DNA of 10,107 bases, from assembly GCA_027008965.1 (NCBI GenBank), contig JALVDN010000213.1, positions 1-10,107 on the forward strand, in the 5' to 3' direction. Below the pieces are notes generated by a model. It had not been told where the DNA came from and searched no databases. It saw only the letters and a list, made by a program, of their open reading frames with translations. Position 1 is the stretch's first letter; the number at the start of each line of letters is the position of its first letter. The stretch is from Flavobacteriales bacterium (GTDB lineage: Bacteria > Bacteroidota > Bacteroidia > Flavobacteriales > Flavobacteriaceae). The translations under genes were made by a program, and so were the position numbers. Positions 7,164 through 10,107 of this stretch are shown here, in pieces.

Positions 7164-7325
7164 GAATTTTGGGCGCCTTTTGGCGTGCTCCGTTTAAATC
7201 TTTTTCGGCTCAAGCTGTTTTTGTATGGTGTGCTGCGGGGTCTCCCGGCATTCGCCGGCGAGCCTCCTCCCACACACAAAAACTTGCTTTCGCCTTCGCA
7301 AGGATACCACTTCGCCCGCCGGCAC
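7164..7325 (+). repeat. Dispersed Bacteroidota-type intergenic repeat, copy A (degenerate)
   Basis: GC-rich non-coding block in an AT-rich gap. It begins ATTTTGGGCGCCT and contains ATCTTTTTCGG. Its core (7217-7283) has GTTTTTGT and ACAAAAAC at its ends, able to pair, and an inner CCGGC/GCCGG hairpin. The GGGCG...ATCTTTTT...AAGGAT pattern recalls a hairpin-rich intergenic repeat I have seen in many Bacteroidota genomes. The core closely matches the reverse complement of the core at 7549-7614. Short ORFs crossing it on both strands have low-complexity, repeat-derived translations and are not genes. Confidence 0.6.
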
Positions 7326-7437
7326 AGAGATTCCTCGTCGCTTCGCTCCGCCGGAATGACATGGTGCTACTGATTTTATTGTAGGAGAGTGTGTCATTTC
7401 GTGGGAGCGAGCCGCAGGCAAGCGACGAGAAATCTCT
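7326..7437. repeat. Inverted pair of GTCATTTCG / CGACGAGAAATCTC-type repeats
   Basis: Left arm 7326-7361 begins AGAGATTCCTCGTCGCTT and ends AATGACA. Right arm 7392-7437 is its inverted partner, reading on the minus strand AGAGATTTCTCGTCGCTT and ending AATGACA. The first 18 bases differ at one position; the right arm carries about 10 extra bases in the middle. A 30-base spacer separates them. Sequences of this type (GAGATTTCTCG...AAATGACA) are familiar dispersed intergenic repeats in Bacteroidota and some other phyla. The pair could form a long imperfect hairpin in RNA or DNA. Confidence 0.75.
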
Positions 7438-7505
7438 TACAAAATCATAAAAAGGAGATAAACATTCAATATTCATTTTAAGGACGATTTATCGTGCGAA
7501 AATAA

Positions 7506-7737
7506 GCGCCAGGGATGGGAACGATATGAGGCGAAGGGGAAGACGAGTGTTTTTGTGCTTGCAAGGAGGCTTGGAGCGGAGGCGACAAGACCCCGCAGCA
7601 AGCGATACAAAAACCGGCTTGCCCGAGCAGAATTCAAGCGGACAGCCCGATGCCAGCCGGGTGAAAGCGCCGGCGGACGAGCTTTTGGTGAAGGCCACCG
7701 GCATGCTTGAACCCGTGCGGGCAGGCGCCCTGAAAAT
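7506..7737 (-). repeat. Dispersed Bacteroidota-type intergenic repeat, copy B (fuller copy)
   Basis: Read on the minus strand it begins ATTTTCAGGGCGCCTG (from 7737), passes through CGGGCTGTCCGCTT and ends in ATCCCTGGCGC (7516 to 7506), the order I recall for a common Bacteroidota intergenic repeat. Its core, 7549-7614, has arms GTTTTTGTGCTTGC and GCAAGCGATACAAAAAC that pair over about 14 bp. The core is an inverted relative of copy A. It ends two bases from the stop codon of the SLC13 gene. The 101-codon plus-strand ORF crossing it runs antisense into the transporter and is judged spurious. Confidence 0.65.
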
Positions 7738-7739
7738 TC

Positions 7740-9260
7740 CTACATCCAAGCGGGAAGAGTGCTTATGGAGATATCAAAAACATATTGCAAGTAGAAATAG
7801 GAAACAAGGGTCAACACAAGAATTCCTATGAGGTTCATCCAAAAGCCCGTTTTGGCCATGTCGGATATTTTCAACTTGTTGGTACCAAACACAATGGCAT
7901 TGGGCGGTGTGGCCACGGGAAGCATAAAAGCAAAAGAGGCGGCTATGGTGGCGGGAATCATCAAAAACAAAGGATTGATATGAATGGCGGCGGATAAGGA
8001 AGCCAATATGGGAAGAAATGTTTGAGCGGAGGCCGTGTTGGAGGTTAATTCGGTTAAAAAGGTTAATGTGGTCACCACCACCAAGAGTACAATAACTGGA
8101 TGAAGCGTTTGAAGGGCGTTTAGTTTCATTCCAATAAAATGGGATAATCCTGATGTTTTAAAGCCTGCAGCCAAAGCAAATCCACCACCAAACAACAAGA
8201 TGATGTTCCATGGAATACGTTCGGCTGATTTCCAGTCCATCAAAAATTTTGAACGGGATGAATTTTTGGCGGGTATAATAAAGAGCAAAATGGATACAAG
8301 AATGGCAATATTTCCGTCTTTAATCCACCGGGGATGGGAAAAGATTTCAACCCAGCCCGGCATTTTGAATGAACCGATATGAAGGGGTTGTTTGAACAAC
8401 CATAATAAAGCAAGGAGTACAAAAAGCGAAAACACCCATTTTTCTTCATATTTCATGGGGCCCAAAGAAGTGTATTCTCTCCGGATGATTATCTCACTGT
8501 CCGAAAGGATTAGTTTCTTTTTCTTGAAATAAGTTGCGTATAGATAAAAATAAGCAATCAAAAGTAAGAGCATGGACAAAGGAAAAGCAAAATAAACCCA
8601 TTGAACAAAAGATATTTCGGGTGCTTGAGGAAAAGAAATTTTCAATATTCTGACAAATGCCAAATTGGGAGGTGTGCCGATTAATGTGGCAATACCCCCA
8701 ATGGATGCAGCATAAGCAACGCCCAAAAGCAAACCTTTTTCTATGGATTGTACATCGGGGCCTCCGGAAATTTCTTCGAGTTTATAAAAAATGGAGAGCA
8801 ATATAGGAATCATCATCATCACGGTGGCCGTATTGGAAATCCACATGGACAAAAAGGCGGTGGCCAACATAAAACCCAATAATATTCGTGCCGGACTGAT
8901 GCCAATCCACAAAAGCAAACGAAGTGCAATGCGTTTATGGAGATGCCATTTTTCCATGGCCAAGGCAATGATAAACCCGCCCATAAAAAGGAAAATCAAA
9001 TGATTGAAATAGGTTTCGGCTACGGCTTTACCGTCCATAATTCCAAGCAAAGGAAAAAATGCCACCGGAATGAGTGCCGTAACCCCCAAAGGGATGACTT
9101 CTGTCATCCACCAAACGGCCATCCAAATGGCAATGGCGGCCATATAAGCAATTTCAGGCTTGGAAGGATCCATTATTTGAGGGAAAAAAATCAATACAAG
9201 CGCCCAAACCGGTGCAAGAATAAATAAGATCGTCTTGAGGGGTATTTTGTTTAAACGCAT
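7740..9260 (-). CDS. SLC13/DASS-family sodium-coupled anion (dicarboxylate-type) transporter
   Basis: A 506-residue inner-membrane carrier, close to the usual 450-550 for the divalent anion:Na+ symporter family. It has many hydrophobic segments arranged as two similar halves. Each half has a signature SNT loop, ISNTATVMMMIPI (about residue 141) and TSNTASAQTFLPI (about 408), plus a PPN motif, GTPPNLAFV and ATPPNAIVFGT, as in the structurally known VcINDY. The family motif TEVIPLGVTALIPV lies near residues 53-66. Likely substrates are succinate, malate, fumarate or citrate, but sulfate cannot be excluded from sequence alone. A GTG directly before the chosen ATG (9260) would add one residue. 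No TAnnTTTG box was found upstream. The stop abuts a repeat element, and no separate terminator is evident. Confidence 0.92.
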   Translation of the reverse strand: MRLNKIPLKTILFILAPVWALVLIFFPQIMDPSKPEIAYMAAIAIWMAVWWMTEVIPLGVTALIPVAFFPLLGIMDGKAVAETYFNHLIFLFMGGFIIALAMEKWHLHKRIALRLLLWIGISPARILLGFMLATAFLSMWISNTATVMMMIPILLSIFYKLEEISGGPDVQSIEKGLLLGVAYAASIGGIATLIGTPPNLAFVRILKISFPQAPEISFVQWVYFAFPLSMLLLLIAYFYLYATYFKKKKLILSDSEIIIRREYTSLGPMKYEEKWVFSLFVLLALLWLFKQPLHIGSFKMPGWVEIFSHPRWIKDGNIAILVSILLFIIPAKNSSRSKFLMDWKSAERIPWNIILLFGGGFALAAGFKTSGLSHFIGMKLNALQTLHPVIVLLVVVTTLTFLTELTSNTASAQTFLPILASLSAAIHINPLFLMIPATIAASFAFMLPVATPPNAIVFGTNKLKISDMAKTGFWMNLIGILVLTLVSYFYLQYVFDISISTLPAWM

Positions 9261-9438
9261 CACAGTTTTTTATCAATGAAGTTATAAAAATTCGGTCTTT
9301 TTGGGGCTAAAATAAATCAGTGTTTATAGAATCGTAATATTGTTTGTTTTCTTATCACGAGAGTGAAAGAAAAAGATGAAACACCAAAATAAATCCGTAT
9401 ATTTGTAAGTTATAATCTTTAGTGAAAAAGACAGTATT
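9261..9438. other. Divergent intergenic region between the SLC13 gene and secA
   Basis: A 178-base AT-rich spacer containing the likely start signals for both divergent genes. I recognise only the secA -7 box (9398-9405). I see no ORF, RNA gene, strong hairpin or clear operator. Confidence 0.6.
9398..9405 (+). promoter_or_regulatory. Probable -7 promoter box of secA
   Basis: TATATTTG matches the Bacteroidota -7 consensus TAnnTTTG, 33 bases before the secA ATG. No TTTG is present 19-20 bases upstream, so the -33 element is weak or absent. Predicted transcription start is near 9411. Confidence 0.45.
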
Positions 9439-10107
9439 ATGGGTATTTTAGACGGCGTTATCAAAATTTTTGTAGGCGACAAACGAAAAAAAGACATCAA
9501 AGCCCTTCAACCCATTGTGGATGAAATCAATAAGATATATCCGGGCTTAAAAAATTTATCTAATGACGAACTCCGGGCCAAGACACAAGCCTTTAAAAAC
9601 AAAATAAAAGAAGCCACCAAAGATATCACAGCCAAACAAGAAGCGCTAGCACGTCAAGCCGCCGAAGAAGAAGATATTGATAAGCGGGAAGATATTTATA
9701 AAGAAATTGACAAGCTGGAAGACGAAAAATATAAAATGGAAGAAAAGGTCCTCAATGAAATTCTTCCGGAAGCTTTTGCCGTGATGCGTGAAACCGCCAG
9801 AAGATTCAAAGAAAACGACCGTTTGGAAGTGACGGCTACACCCTTTGACCGTGAATTGGCGGCCACCAAATCTTATGTGGAAATTGAAGGCGACAAAGCC
9901 ATTTGGTATAACGAATGGGAGGCCGCGGGAAAACAAGTCAAGTGGGATATGGTCCATTATGACGTGCAATTGATGGGGGGAATTGTTTTGCATCAAGGGA
10001 AAATTGCGGAAATGATGACCGGTGAAGGTAAAACTTTGGTAGCCACCCTGCCCTTGTACTTGAATGCGCTTCCCGGTCGCGGAACCCATTTAGTGACGGT
10101 GAATGAT
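9439..10107 (+). CDS. secA: Protein translocase ATPase SecA, N-terminal part (cut by window end)
   Basis: The first 223 codons are present, in frame to the last base; a full bacterial SecA has roughly 850-1100 residues. SecA drives secretory preproteins through SecYEG using ATP at the cytoplasmic membrane. Visible landmarks are the amphipathic N-terminus MGILDGVIKIFVGDK, the LSNDELRAKT segment (about 40-49), ILPEAFAVMRE (about 108-118), HYDVQLMGG (173-181), Walker A MTGEGKT (193-199) and HLVTVND at the end. Compared with E. coli SecA from memory, there are two insertions of roughly 45 residues each, at about 59-102 (charged, probably coiled) and about 124-170; both are typical of Bacteroidota SecA. 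The start is supported by family alignment and the promoter box 33 bases upstream. Confidence 0.96.
   Translation, partial: MGILDGVIKIFVGDKRKKDIKALQPIVDEINKIYPGLKNLSNDELRAKTQAFKNKIKEATKDITAKQEALARQAAEEEDIDKREDIYKEIDKLEDEKYKMEEKVLNEILPEAFAVMRETARRFKENDRLEVTATPFDRELAATKSYVEIEGDKAIWYNEWEAAGKQVKWDMVHYDVQLMGGIVLHQGKIAEMMTGEGKTLVATLPLYLNALPGRGTHLVTVND

Noticed and set aside
7151..7476. Several 60-90 codon ORFs on both strands over the repeat cluster
   Set aside because: They overlap each other, lie in inverted repeats, and give repeat-derived translations with no family resemblance.
7164..7737. CRISPR array or insertion sequence in the repeat-rich gap
   Set aside because: Units are few, of different families, inverted rather than regularly spaced direct repeats, and no transposase or cas gene is present.
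7722..7737. Intrinsic terminator for the SLC13 gene in GGGCGCCTGCCC
   Set aside because: The stem is only four base pairs and no T-run follows on the minus strand.
7489..7749. 86-codon minus-strand ORF across repeat copy B
   Set aside because: Entirely within the repeat and overlapping the transporter stop; cysteine/serine/arginine-rich low-information translation.
7526..7831. 101-codon plus-strand ORF
   Set aside because: It spans the repeat copy B and then runs antisense into the SLC13 coding region; the composition is that of the repeat.
9646..10089. 147-codon minus-strand ORF at the right end
   Set aside because: It is the antisense shadow of secA, whose forward frame has unmistakable motifs.

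Overview
The window looks like a chromosomal segment from a member of the Bacteroidota, probably a flavobacterium-like lineage. This rests on several things: an HU / tiny basic protein / RNase G cluster, an ATP-binding protein closely resembling GldA, a SecA N-terminus with two long insertions, and four TAnnTTTG promoter -7 boxes of the Bacteroidota type. Base composition is AT-rich, apart from one GC-rich repeat patch. The pyruvate:ferredoxin oxidoreductase suggests anaerobic, microaerobic or facultative metabolism. Genus or species cannot be fixed from the window.

Layout. The left edge (1-~60) may hold the end of an unidentified upstream gene. On the plus strand follow an HU-family DNA-binding protein (171-458), a 31-residue Lys/Arg-rich protein absent from routine gene lists (463-558), an AT-rich terminator-like hairpin overlapping its stop, and RNase G (647-2200). 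A 20-bp-stem bidirectional terminator (2209-2251) separates RNase G from the convergent, minus-strand nifJ (2271-5801). Further minus-strand genes are a gldA-like ABC ATPase (5920-6831), whose start overlaps the end of a small DUF2007 protein (6809-7045). A roughly 690-base gene-free stretch (7046-7739) contains two dispersed-repeat-like families arranged as nested inverted pairs. A minus-strand SLC13/DASS dicarboxylate-type transporter (7740-9260) is divergent from secA (9439 to the window end, truncated).

How the genes relate. The left cluster is information processing: nucleoid protein, putative ribosome-associated peptide and RNase G for rRNA/mRNA processing. nifJ (pyruvate to acetyl-CoA plus reduced ferredoxin) and the SLC13 carrier (probable C4-dicarboxylate or citrate uptake) are central carbon functions but are not in one operon. 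DUF2007 and the ABC ATPase look translationally coupled. secA is housekeeping protein export.

No clear new defence, mobile or biosynthetic system is visible. The best leads are the tiny basic protein with its overlapping hairpin, the mirrored repeat cluster, and the out-of-frame gene overlap at DUF2007/gldA.
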